DNA from: an uncultured Lachnospiraceae bacterium
Lineage (GTDB): Bacteria > Bacillota > Clostridia > Lachnospirales > Lachnospiraceae
DNA length: 64,000 nucleotides
NCBI GenBank assembly: GCA_948688495.1
Contig: CAPQSW010000002.1
Span: forward strand, 1-64,000
Direction: 5' to 3'
Shown: piece after piece, positions 8,690 to 16,199 of the stretch
How the letters are laid out: each line of letters opens with the position of its first letter
Position numbering within the stretch: the stretch's first letter is position 1
Program-made: the position numbers and the translations under genes
The notes under the pieces: model-generated
The model's database searches: none
What the model saw: the letters and a program-made list of their open reading frames with translations, nothing else
Told to the model about the DNA's origin: nothing

Positions 8690-8736
8690 TAGGCATATAT
8701 AGTATGTAGGAAACAAAATAGTACTATATTTAGTTA
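8690..8736 (+). promoter_or_regulatory. Pair of NrdR boxes upstream of nrdD
   Basis: Two sites resemble the NrdR consensus acaCwAtATaTwGtgt. Box 2 at 8721-8736 (GTACTATATTTAGTTA) matches the core well. Box 1 at 8690-8705 shares ATATATAGTaT but has G where the first core C is expected. Their starts are 31 bases apart, three helical turns, the spacing known for NrdR targets. NrdR represses ribonucleotide reductase genes when dATP is high, and no nrdR gene lies in this window. Confidence 0.75.
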
Positions 8737-8773
8737 TTTTAGGTATTAAAGGCGTTGTTTTGGAGGAAAAATA

Positions 8774-10936
8774 ATGAAGATTATTAAGAGAAGCGGCAAG
8801 GAAGCCGGGTTTGACAAAAGCAAGATTTTAGATGCGGTTGCAAAGGCAAACAAGGAGGTAGCGGAGACTGACAGGTTATCAGAGAAGCAAATAGATGAAA
8901 TTGCTGAGCATATTGCTAAGATCTGTGCGTCTATGGACCGGATATATAATGTCGAAGAAATCCAGGACATGGTAGAGAACGAGATTATGGCATGTAAAGC
9001 ATTTGAGGTGGCAAGAAAATACATTACCTATCGTTACAAACGTGCGCTGGTGCGCAAATCCAATTCAACGGATGAACAGATATTAAGTCTGATTGAATGT
9101 AACAATGAGGAGATAAAACAAGAGAATTCTAACAAGAATCCTGTAGTAAACAGTGTGCAGAGAGATTATATGGCAGGGGAGGTCAGCAAGGACATTACAA
9201 AAAGATTTCTTCTGCCAGAGCATATTGTCCGTGCACACGAAGATGGGCAGATTCATTTTCATGATTCCGATTATTTTGCGCAGCATATGCACAATTGCTG
9301 TCTTGTAAATCTGGAGGATATGCTTCAGAATGGAACAGTAATCAGTGAGACCATGATTGAACGTCCTAAGAGCTTTTCTACGGCATGCAATGTGGCCACG
9401 CAGGCAATTGCACAGATTGCCAGTTCCCAGTATGGGGGACAGAGCATTACCCTGTCCCATTTAGCGCCCTTTGTGGAGGTGAGCCGGCAGAAGCTAAGGA
9501 AAATAGTGCGCCGGGAATTTATGGCGGCTGGGTTGCCCCTAATTGAGGAAAAAGTAAATGACGTGGCAGAGATGCGTGTAAAAGAAGAAATCCGCCGCGG
9601 CGTTCAGATGATTCAATACCAGGTAATTACACTTATGACTACAAATGGGCAGGCGCCTTTTGTGACGGTGTTCATGTATCTGGATGAGGTGGAGGAAGGA
9701 CGTCTCAGGGATGATCTGGCGTTGGTAATTAAAGAAATGCTTTTGCAGCGGATGCAGGGCGTAAAAAATGAGAAGGGTGTCTATATTACGCCGGCATTTC
9801 CCAAGCTGATATACGTGTTGGAAGAAGATAATGTCCGTGAGGGAAGCCGATATTGGGATTTGACCAGGCTTGCAGCAAAATGTACGGCAAAGCGTATGGT
9901 GCCTGACTATATTTCCGAGAAAGTCATGAAGGAGAATAAACAGGGGTATTGTTATCCCTGCATGGGGTGCCGTTCGTTCCTGACGGTATACCATGACGAG
10001 CAAAATCAGCCTAAATTCTATGGCAGGTTTAATCAGGGGGTTGTAACGTTGAACCTGGTAGACATTGCATGTTCCTCTGGCGGGGATCGGGATAAATTCT
10101 GGCGGATTTTTGATGAACGTCTGGAGTTGTGCAGGGAGGCATTGATGCTCCGCCATGAGCGCCTGAAAGGGACAACTTCCGATGTGGCCCCGATTTTGTG
10201 GCAGTATGGGGCGCTTGCCCGTTTGAAAAAGGGTGAGGTCATTGATAAACTGCTTTATCATGGTTATTCCACGATTTCCCTGGGATATGCGGGACTTTGT
10301 GAATGTACCAGATATATGACCGGCAAGTCTCATACTGATCCTGCAGCGACGCCTTTTGCCTTGAAGGTAATGGAATATATGAATGCTGCATGCAGGCGTT
10401 GGAAAGAGGAGACGGATATAGATTTCAGCCTGTATGGTACGCCGCTAGAATCTACCACATACAAATTTGCAAAGGCACTAAAGCGTCAGTTTGGTGTAAT
10501 TGAAGGTGTTACCGACAAGAATTATATTACCAACAGCTATCATATTCATGTGACAGAGGAGATTGATGCATTTAGCAAACTCACTTTTGAATCACAGTTC
10601 CAGAAACTGTCGCCAGGCGGCGCTGTAAGCTATGTGGAAGTGCCAAACATGCAGGGGAACATTTCAGCCGTACTGACCGTGATGCAGCATATCTACGACA
10701 ATATTATGTACGGGGAACTGAATACCAAGAGCGATTACTGTCAGGTATGTGGTTATGAAGGAGAAATCAAGATTGTTTCTGATAAGGATGGAAAGCTGGT
10801 ATGGGAGTGTCCAAATTGTCAGAATCAGGATGAAAGCAAGATGAACGTGGCACGCAGAACCTGCGGTTATATCGGAACACAATTCTGGAATCAGGGAAGA
10901 ACCCAGGAGATTCAGGAGAGGGTGATGCATTTATAA
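8774..10936 (+). CDS. nrdD: Anaerobic ribonucleoside-triphosphate reductase
   Basis: Class III ribonucleotide reductase, 720 residues, which reduces NTPs to dNTPs without oxygen using a glycyl radical. An N-terminal ATP-cone (about 1-95, IIKRSGKEAGFDKSKI) gives allosteric control. The C-terminus has a four-Cys zinc site (CQVCGYEG and CPNC) and the radical loop RRTCGYIG, with the radical glycine at about residue 698. The length is normal and all key elements are present. Its stop overlaps the nrdG start by one base, so the two are translationally coupled. The upstream NrdR boxes suggest repression by NrdR. Confidence 0.96.
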   Translation: MKIIKRSGKEAGFDKSKILDAVAKANKEVAETDRLSEKQIDEIAEHIAKICASMDRIYNVEEIQDMVENEIMACKAFEVARKYITYRYKRALVRKSNSTDEQILSLIECNNEEIKQENSNKNPVVNSVQRDYMAGEVSKDITKRFLLPEHIVRAHEDGQIHFHDSDYFAQHMHNCCLVNLEDMLQNGTVISETMIERPKSFSTACNVATQAIAQIASSQYGGQSITLSHLAPFVEVSRQKLRKIVRREFMAAGLPLIEEKVNDVAEMRVKEEIRRGVQMIQYQVITLMTTNGQAPFVTVFMYLDEVEEGRLRDDLALVIKEMLLQRMQGVKNEKGVYITPAFPKLIYVLEEDNVREGSRYWDLTRLAAKCTAKRMVPDYISEKVMKENKQGYCYPCMGCRSFLTVYHDEQNQPKFYGRFNQGVVTLNLVDIACSSGGDRDKFWRIFDERLELCREALMLRHERLKGTTSDVAPILWQYGALARLKKGEVIDKLLYHGYSTISLGYAGLCECTRYMTGKSHTDPAATPFALKVMEYMNAACRRWKEETDIDFSLYGTPLESTTYKFAKALKRQFGVIEGVTDKNYITNSYHIHVTEEIDAFSKLTFESQFQKLSPGGAVSYVEVPNMQGNISAVLTVMQHIYDNIMYGELNTKSDYCQVCGYEGEIKIVSDKDGKLVWECPNCQNQDESKMNVARRTCGYIGTQFWNQGRTQEIQERVMHL

Positions 10937-11457
10937 TGAATTATGGGCAAATCAAGAAGACGGATATTGCCAATGGACCAGGCGTGCGGGTCAGCCTGTT
11001 TGTATCGGGCTGCACCCACCATTGCAGGGGATGTTTTAATCCGGAAACATGGGATTTTCATTATGGACAGGAGTTTACAGAGGAAACAGGAGAACAACTG
11101 CTCACACAACTGGAACCAGCATTCATCGAGGGACTTACGCTGCTCGGCGGAGAACCAATGGAGCCCTCCAATCAACGTGTGTTATTGCCATTTCTGAAGA
11201 AGGTAAGGAAACGGCATCCGCAGAAGACGATCTGGTGTTATACCGGATATCTGCTGGACAAACAGTTGTGGGAGGAGAGCGCAGCGAGATGTGAGGTTAC
11301 GGATGAAATACTATCGCTGATTGATGTTTTGGTTGATGGAGAATTTGTAGAGGAGGAAAAGGATATATCACTGACGTTTCGAGGATCGCGAAACCAGCGG
11401 ATTATTGACGTGCCAGAGAGTCTGCGCCAGGGGAAGGTGTGTTTATACAGGCTGTAA
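10936..11457 (+). CDS. nrdG: Anaerobic ribonucleotide reductase activating protein
   Basis: Radical-SAM activase, 173 residues, which installs the glycyl radical on NrdD. The CxxxCxxC cluster motif is complete (Cys26, Cys30, Cys33 in GCTHHCRGC), and the SAM-binding motif LLGGEPM follows near residue 73. Its ATG shares a base with the nrdD stop codon. The size is typical for NrdG. It acts in the cytoplasm as the partner of the preceding gene. Confidence 0.95.
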   Translation: MNYGQIKKTDIANGPGVRVSLFVSGCTHHCRGCFNPETWDFHYGQEFTEETGEQLLTQLEPAFIEGLTLLGGEPMEPSNQRVLLPFLKKVRKRHPQKTIWCYTGYLLDKQLWEESAARCEVTDEILSLIDVLVDGEFVEEEKDISLTFRGSRNQRIIDVPESLRQGKVCLYRL

Positions 11458-11569
11458 GTTTCGGACGCGTCGTTTACAAAGATTAAGAAAAGCCTAAGAA
11501 ATAATTTGCAAAAGATACATTATCTATTGGGCGGTAAGTGATAAGATAGAAAGAGGGAAGTATATCAGT

Positions 11570-12025
11570 ATGAAAAATAAAGAAACATACAGAAGGCCAG
11601 GGTATTTTAAGATTATGCTGGTATGTATGAAGCCGGATGGCTGCTGGGTTTTGAAGGGCCCCAGGGAGGAGCAGCGATTGGCGGAAATCCTCAGGGATGA
11701 TTACCATGTCAGCAGATATGAGAAAATGCTCCAGCTTGTCGTCAGGGAGATGGTGGAGGAAACTGCCCAGGAAAAAGTTTTGCAGTTATTTTCTACCAGA
11801 CATCTGCAGGAAGAATTTAACAGGGGAGGGACAGAGGTATCCTGTTTTTATCAACGAAAGATAGACGGAGAGATGAGGAAGGTAAGGGCGGCAGCTTTTC
11901 CTAGAAAATTCGACAACAGGGGGCAGTTGAAGGAATTTATGATCTATGTTTCAGAGGTAGAAGAAAAAACAAGAATTGAGGGATGCGTATGGGAAAACGA
12001 AGACGCAAAAGCAGGAGAAAATTAA
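11570..12025 (+). CDS. Hypothetical protein, 151 aa
   Basis: Small soluble protein of unknown function. It has no signal peptide or membrane segment. The middle is predicted helical and charged (EKMLQLVVREMVEETAQEKV), and the C-terminal half (GGTEVSCFYQRKIDGEMRKV to QLKEFMIYVSEVEE) looks like a mixed alpha/beta PAS-like or ligand-sensing fold. That is only an impression. The ATG has GAGGGAAG upstream. Its end overlaps the next gene by about 37 bases in another frame, so it is probably co-transcribed with the L,D-transpeptidase. No family recognised. Confidence 0.65.
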   Translation: MKNKETYRRPGYFKIMLVCMKPDGCWVLKGPREEQRLAEILRDDYHVSRYEKMLQLVVREMVEETAQEKVLQLFSTRHLQEEFNRGGTEVSCFYQRKIDGEMRKVRAAAFPRKFDNRGQLKEFMIYVSEVEEKTRIEGCVWENEDAKAGEN

Positions 12026-13497
12026 AAATTGCCATAGGCAGTGCAGTTTTTTCCATTACAGTGCTGATTGGATTGTACTTTGCAATTTCGTTCTATTTCA
12101 GCAACCATTTTTTCTTCCGTGCAAGAATTAATGGCTGGCGGGTCGGCGGAATGGATTTGCATGCAGCCGAGGAAAAAGTGGGAGAAAGCGTGGAGGATTA
12201 TCTTCTGACAGTATTTGACAGGGATGGAGGCAAGCACCATGTTTATGGGGGGGATATTGAATGTTTCTATGTGCCGGATGGATCTGTCGAAGCGGCATTA
12301 AAGAGGCAGAAGCCTATGCAGTGGATTGGCGCTATTTTTCATCCAGACAATAATGAAGTTCCCATTACTATGGAATATAAGAAAGAACTGATTTCCCAGG
12401 CAGTGAAGGATATGGATTGCTTTCAGATAAAAAATATCACGGAGCCTGAGGACGCCCATATTGAACTTGGGGAAGATGGCTATTATGTAGAACCTGAAAT
12501 TCCCGGGAATCGCATGGTTTTTGAGCGTGTGCTTGCAAAGGTGGAACAGGCAGTCTCTGAGGGGGCTTCTTCGGTACAGCTTACAGATGAAGATTATGTC
12601 AGTGCAAAATACACCACCGAGAGTGATGAAATCGTAGGTGCGATGGAGCGGATTAATGGATTTGAGAACGCTGTTATTACCTATAAGGTCATGGGCAAGG
12701 AGGAAGTGCTGGATAAAGAACAGATCCGGGATTTCGTTACAGTGGACGGTTTTGATGTTTCCTTAAAAGAGGACAAGATTACCGATTATGTGCAGATGAT
12801 TGCCAGCAAATACAATACATATGCGGATGTGCGCACGTTCCATACATCTTCTGGTGATACGGTTGATATTGGCGGCGGTGATTATGGCTGGATTGTAGAC
12901 AAGCCCGGTGAAGCCGAACAGCTTATAGCAGATTTAGAGGCGGGAAAGGCGGTAGAGCGCGAGCCGGTTTATTCCCAGCGCGCTTTTGTGGACGGTGAAG
13001 ATGATATTGGGGACACCTATGTGGAGATTGATTATACCAAACAGCATTTGTGGTATTATGAGGATGGGCAGCTGGTGGTGGAGAGCGATCTTGTATCGGG
13101 AAATATCAACAGGGACAATGGTTCGCCCGATGGAGTGTTTAAGATTGTATACAAAGACAGTCCGGCAGTGTTAAAGGGTGAGGATTATGAATCGGATGTA
13201 GAGTATTTTATGCCTTTTGCCTACAATGTGGGTATCCATGACGCCTCCTGGCGTAATGGCAAGTTTGGTGGGGAAATCTACAAGACTGGTGGTTCCCATG
13301 GCTGCATCAACGTGCCTTTTGAGGTGGCAGAGAAAATATATCAAGAGATTGAGGTAGGTACGCCTGTGATTGCTTTCTATCGTGAACCGGTAGAGCTGAC
13401 AGCGGAAAATGCTAAGATTTCCAATGCATTCTCCTATAAAGACCCTGAGAAAGAGGAGCCTGGGGAGGGACAGGAAGGAGAAGTTCCACAGGAATAG
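11989..13497 (+). CDS. L,D-transpeptidase (YkuD family) with N-terminal membrane anchor
   Basis: A 502-residue membrane-anchored cell-wall enzyme. A basic N-terminus and one membrane helix (about 13-37) are followed by two peptidoglycan-binding-like modules (about 50-320) and a YkuD catalytic domain (about 335-465). The catalytic motif is intact: His, then about 17 residues, then GGSHGCINV with Cys at about 439. YkuD enzymes form 3-3 crosslinks or attach proteins to peptidoglycan. The tail is acidic. ATGs at 11983 and 11989 are both possible; 11989 is better spaced from GAGGG. It overlaps the preceding small gene and faces a convergent gene. Confidence 0.9.
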   Translation: MGKRRRKSRRKLKIAIGSAVFSITVLIGLYFAISFYFSNHFFFRARINGWRVGGMDLHAAEEKVGESVEDYLLTVFDRDGGKHHVYGGDIECFYVPDGSVEAALKRQKPMQWIGAIFHPDNNEVPITMEYKKELISQAVKDMDCFQIKNITEPEDAHIELGEDGYYVEPEIPGNRMVFERVLAKVEQAVSEGASSVQLTDEDYVSAKYTTESDEIVGAMERINGFENAVITYKVMGKEEVLDKEQIRDFVTVDGFDVSLKEDKITDYVQMIASKYNTYADVRTFHTSSGDTVDIGGGDYGWIVDKPGEAEQLIADLEAGKAVEREPVYSQRAFVDGEDDIGDTYVEIDYTKQHLWYYEDGQLVVESDLVSGNINRDNGSPDGVFKIVYKDSPAVLKGEDYESDVEYFMPFAYNVGIHDASWRNGKFGGEIYKTGGSHGCINVPFEVAEKIYQEIEVGTPVIAFYREPVELTAENAKISNAFSYKDPEKEEPGEGQEGEVPQE

Positions 13498-13506
13498 TAA
13501 ACAAGG

Positions 13507-13537
13507 GGTGGGAAGCCGGATTACCGTGCTTCCCACC
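13507..13537. terminator. Bidirectional hairpin between convergent genes
   Basis: A perfect 10-bp GC-rich stem, GGTGGGAAGC at 13507-13516 with 13528-13537, has an 11-base loop. It lies between the L,D-transpeptidase stop and the end of the minus-strand methyltransferase gene, whose last codons it overlaps. No long T-run follows on either strand. Confidence 0.55.
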
Positions 13538-14381
13538 TTCCGCTTGCGCCGCAGGGCAGGACCAGTCCGCTAGAGGAAACCGGAAGACCAATCTCCTGGG
13601 CGTCTATATGTCCGTGGAATCTGCTAAGCGCTGTGCCAAGCATATAAGCGAGCACCGCCGGCTGTAGACCAGTGGTATAGGAATTGATTAAGAAAAACAG
13701 TGGCCGCTCAGATAATAGCTGGCTGCACAGCTTTATCAGAGGATAAATGGCATCCTCGATTTTCCAGATCTCGCCTTTTGGTCCCCTTCCGTAAGAGGGG
13801 GGGTCCATGATAATAGCATCATAATGGTTGCCCCGGCGGATTTCCCGTTCTGTAAATTTCACGCAGTCATCCACAATCCAGCGGATCGGGGCATCGGCAA
13901 GGCCCGACGAGACAGCGTTTTCCCGTGCCCATGTCACCATACCCTTGGAGGCGTCCACGTGTGTGACGCTTGCTCCGGCTGCCGCAGCGGCGAGCGTTGC
14001 GCCTCCGGTATAGGCAAAGAGGTTCAAAACTTTGACAGGGTGTTTGGCATGGTGAATTTTATCGCCAAACCAGTCCCAGTTTACTGCCTGTTCCGGAAAC
14101 AGACCGGTATGCTTGAAGCTGAAAGGCTTTAAGTGAAATGTGAGGCGGTTATAATGGATGTCCCACTGCTTGGGCAGATGAAAAAATTCCCATTCACCGC
14201 CGCCCTTTTTACTGCGGTGGTAATGTCCATGTTTCTTTTTCCAGCCTGGCTGCGTCTTTGCTGTGTCCCAGATGACTTGGGGGTCTGGCCTTACAAGGAT
14301 ATAATCGCCCCAGCGTTCTAGTTTCTCGCCCTTTGAGCAGTCAATGACTTCATAGTCCTTCCAGTTATCTGCAATCCACAT
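13521..14381 (-). CDS. Class I SAM-dependent methyltransferase (RlmI/RlmK-like)
   Basis: A 286-residue cytoplasmic methyltransferase. Motif I is VKVLNLFAYTGGATLAAAAAG (shown in part) near residue 118, the acidic motif II follows (VTHVDASKG), and the motif IV tetrapeptide region is IIMDPPSYGRG near residue 195. LFAYTG plus DPPSYG is the pattern of the RlmI/RlmK class that methylates 23S rRNA, so rRNA is the likely substrate. The PUA domain of RlmI is not recognisable and the N-terminus is short, so specificity is open. The start has AGGAGG upstream. It is monocistronic and divergent from lgt. Confidence 0.85.
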   Translation of the reverse strand: MWIADNWKDYEVIDCSKGEKLERWGDYILVRPDPQVIWDTAKTQPGWKKKHGHYHRSKKGGGEWEFFHLPKQWDIHYNRLTFHLKPFSFKHTGLFPEQAVNWDWFGDKIHHAKHPVKVLNLFAYTGGATLAAAAAGASVTHVDASKGMVTWARENAVSSGLADAPIRWIVDDCVKFTEREIRRGNHYDAIIMDPPSYGRGPKGEIWKIEDAIYPLIKLCSQLLSERPLFFLINSYTTGLQPAVLAYMLGTALSRFHGHIDAQEIGLPVSSSGLVLPCGASGRWEAR

Positions 14382-14461
14382 GTAAATTTCCTCCTTGTAC
14401 CATTGCTGTGTGAAAAGTAATCATATTTTATCATAACTTTTCTATACTATCTATATGAATC

Positions 14462-14490
14462 TTGCAATCAAACACAATATCCCGTATAAT
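14462..14490 (+). promoter_or_regulatory. Sigma-A promoter of lgt
   Basis: TTGCAA (14462-14467), a 17-base spacer and a perfect TATAAT (14485-14490) form a strong housekeeping promoter about 35 bases upstream of the lgt start. It also shows that the in-frame TTG at 14462 cannot be the lgt start codon. Confidence 0.8.
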
Positions 14491-14527
14491 TCTAAACAGG
14501 TCAAAGGAGAAAAGTGAGGATACGAAA

Positions 14528-15277
14528 ATGATTAATAACATACAAATTGGCCCATTGACGTTACATGTCTATGGAATTATGACGGCGCTTGGTTATCTGA
14601 GTGCATTTATTATCAGTGAGATTCGCGCAAAAAGGAAAGGGATGGACACCGATATTCTGTATGGGATATTCTGGTGTGCAGTGCTTGGCGGTTCCGGTGG
14701 CAGCAAGCTTCTCTATTACATTGTAAGCATCCCGGATATTGTCCGCAATCCATCTATCCTGTGGGATTTTCAGAATGGCTGGGTAGTCTATGGAGGGATA
14801 ATCGGAGGCGTGCTTGCAAGCCTTGTTTATTGCAGATATAAAAAAGCAGATTTTGTCAGCTATCTGGATTTGGTGCTTCCGGGAGTGGCGTTTGCGCAGG
14901 GATGCGGGCGCATTGGATGTTTTTTTGCCGGATGCTGTTATGGACGGGAGACGGATTCAGCCTTAAGTATCCAGTACTGGCAGTCGGAGTACGCCCCGAA
15001 CGGTGTGAAGCTGATTCCGACACAAATCTATTCCAGCATTGGAGATTTTGTGTTAGCGTTTGTCCTGATGGTATACGCAAAGCGTGAGCCCGCGAAAGGG
15101 AAAGTTGCCGCCGGCTACTGCATATTATACAGTATTGGCCGCTTTGTAATTGAGATCCTTCGGAATGATTACCGGGGGGCCGTCGGTTTCTTGTCTACGT
15201 CGCAGATAATATCCATTTTTATCCTGATATTGGGGATTGTAATGTTTATTCGTGCCGGGAAAGGCGTAAAACAATAG
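14528..15277 (+). CDS. lgt: Prolipoprotein diacylglyceryl transferase
   Basis: Membrane enzyme, 249 residues, which transfers diacylglycerol from phosphatidylglycerol to the lipobox cysteine of prolipoproteins. About seven hydrophobic segments are visible. The signature region reads GCGRIGCFFAGCCYG near residue 127, corresponding to the GRIGNFxxGE motif. The Cys-rich variant is seen in clostridial Lgt relatives. The ATG at 14528 is chosen because an upstream frame extension overlaps the promoter and adds 22 hydrophilic residues. GTGAGG precedes it. The Cys variant leaves slight doubt about strict Lgt activity. Confidence 0.88.
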   Translation: MINNIQIGPLTLHVYGIMTALGYLSAFIISEIRAKRKGMDTDILYGIFWCAVLGGSGGSKLLYYIVSIPDIVRNPSILWDFQNGWVVYGGIIGGVLASLVYCRYKKADFVSYLDLVLPGVAFAQGCGRIGCFFAGCCYGRETDSALSIQYWQSEYAPNGVKLIPTQIYSSIGDFVLAFVLMVYAKREPAKGKVAAGYCILYSIGRFVIEILRNDYRGAVGFLSTSQIISIFILILGIVMFIRAGKGVKQ

Positions 15278-15294
15278 CATTTCTGTGCCGATAT
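15267..15294 (+). promoter_or_regulatory. Sigma-D (sigma-28)-like promoter before an unknown gene
   Basis: TAAA at 15267-15270, 16 bases, then a perfect GCCGATAT at 15287-15294, about 45 bases before the gene at 15340. The -35 overlaps the lgt stop codon. Spacing is one base longer than the preferred 15. An overlapping TATAAT (15292-15297) could instead serve sigma-A, but it lacks a good -35. Confidence 0.55.
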
Positions 15295-15339
15295 AATCTT
15301 AAAGAAGAACCTGCATGATATTTTCGGGAGGAATGAAGG

Positions 15340-15972
15340 ATGGAATCAGCAATGAAAGCAGTTGTTACAGTGGGAAATGTCACAGTGGACGTCGGACAGG
15401 TAATCCGCAATGTAACCGGCGTGGAGACAGATGAGGATAAGAAATCATTTTTGCAAAGGGTGTTAGAGCCGCAAGAGGTGGACGACAGCGAGAGGGATGC
15501 CAAGAAGGCGGAGAAGATTGCCAGGAAGATTGCCAGAGGAGAAACCGTCACACCACAGGAGAAAGCGTTCCTGATGAAGACGGACCCCAAGCTGGCGCAG
15601 ATGGCTGAGCTTGCCAGGCAGCAGGGCGAGAGGATCAAACACGCACTGCAGAGTGCGTCCTCTAAGAGCGAGCAGCAGAATATTATCCATCAGGCGTATG
15701 ATATGGTCGCCCAGGTGAGTAAGAAACAGCCGCAGTTTGGAGAGCTGTTAGGAGAGGCGGTGAAAGCAGCCGTAGAGGACAGCAAGAAGAAGGGATTTCT
15801 GCGGGAAGAATCAGGTGAAGTTTTCAGTGAGAAAACGCAGGACGGTGCAGATGGGAATTTGCGGCAGGAAGTTTTTCCGGAGAGAGATATGCCAAAGAAA
15901 GATGAGCAGCAGATTTTGCTGGAGCAGTTTTTGCCTGAGGAATGTGCTTCCATTATGGATTGCAGGGGCTAG
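15340..15972 (+). CDS. Hypothetical protein, 210 aa, possibly in the motility regulon
   Basis: Soluble, very charged, mostly helical protein with no signal peptide or membrane segment. The N-terminal 30 residues (AVVTVGNVTVDVGQVIRNVTG) look like beta-strand; the rest is Lys/Glu/Gln-rich helix (AKKAEKIARKIARGETVTPQ). No family is recognised. The ATG has CGGGAGG upstream. A sigma-D-like promoter in front suggests co-regulation with flagellar genes, so a flagellar or chemotaxis-associated role is a hypothesis only. Confidence 0.7.
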   Translation: MESAMKAVVTVGNVTVDVGQVIRNVTGVETDEDKKSFLQRVLEPQEVDDSERDAKKAEKIARKIARGETVTPQEKAFLMKTDPKLAQMAELARQQGERIKHALQSASSKSEQQNIIHQAYDMVAQVSKKQPQFGELLGEAVKAAVEDSKKKGFLREESGEVFSEKTQDGADGNLRQEVFPERDMPKKDEQQILLEQFLPEECASIMDCRG

Positions 15973-16035
15973 TATAGCGAATATTAAGTAATTGGCAGTT
16001 TGACTTGCATTTTTGCAGAACTCCGTAAGAAATAA

Positions 16036-16064
16036 TTGTATTGCCCGCTAATTTGTGCTATACT
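16036..16064 (+). promoter_or_regulatory. Candidate sigma-A promoter of the surface-protein operon
   Basis: TTGTAT (16036-16041), 17 bases, TATACT (16059-16064). It gives a leader of roughly 130 bases that contains an imperfect inverted repeat (TATGTGT near 16084 with ACACATA near 16108). No known riboswitch was recognised. Confidence 0.5.
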
Positions 16065-16199
16065 TTAACAGAATAATAAGTAATATGTGTGGTAATGTAA
16101 GGAAAAACACATAAAACTATAAATTTTTTAAGGCAGAATGCCGAGAAAATATTAATGATAAATATTACTGGATAAAGACAAGAGCAGGAGGGAAAGACT

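Noticed and set aside
9539..10333. 264-codon antisense open frame inside nrdD
   Set aside because: It lies entirely within a well-supported gene, has an unlikely composition and no ribosome site.
14462..14527. Upstream TTG start for lgt at 14462
   Set aside because: The TTG is the -35 of the promoter, and translation from it would need RNA made upstream of the start site. The ATG at 14528 has its own ribosome site.
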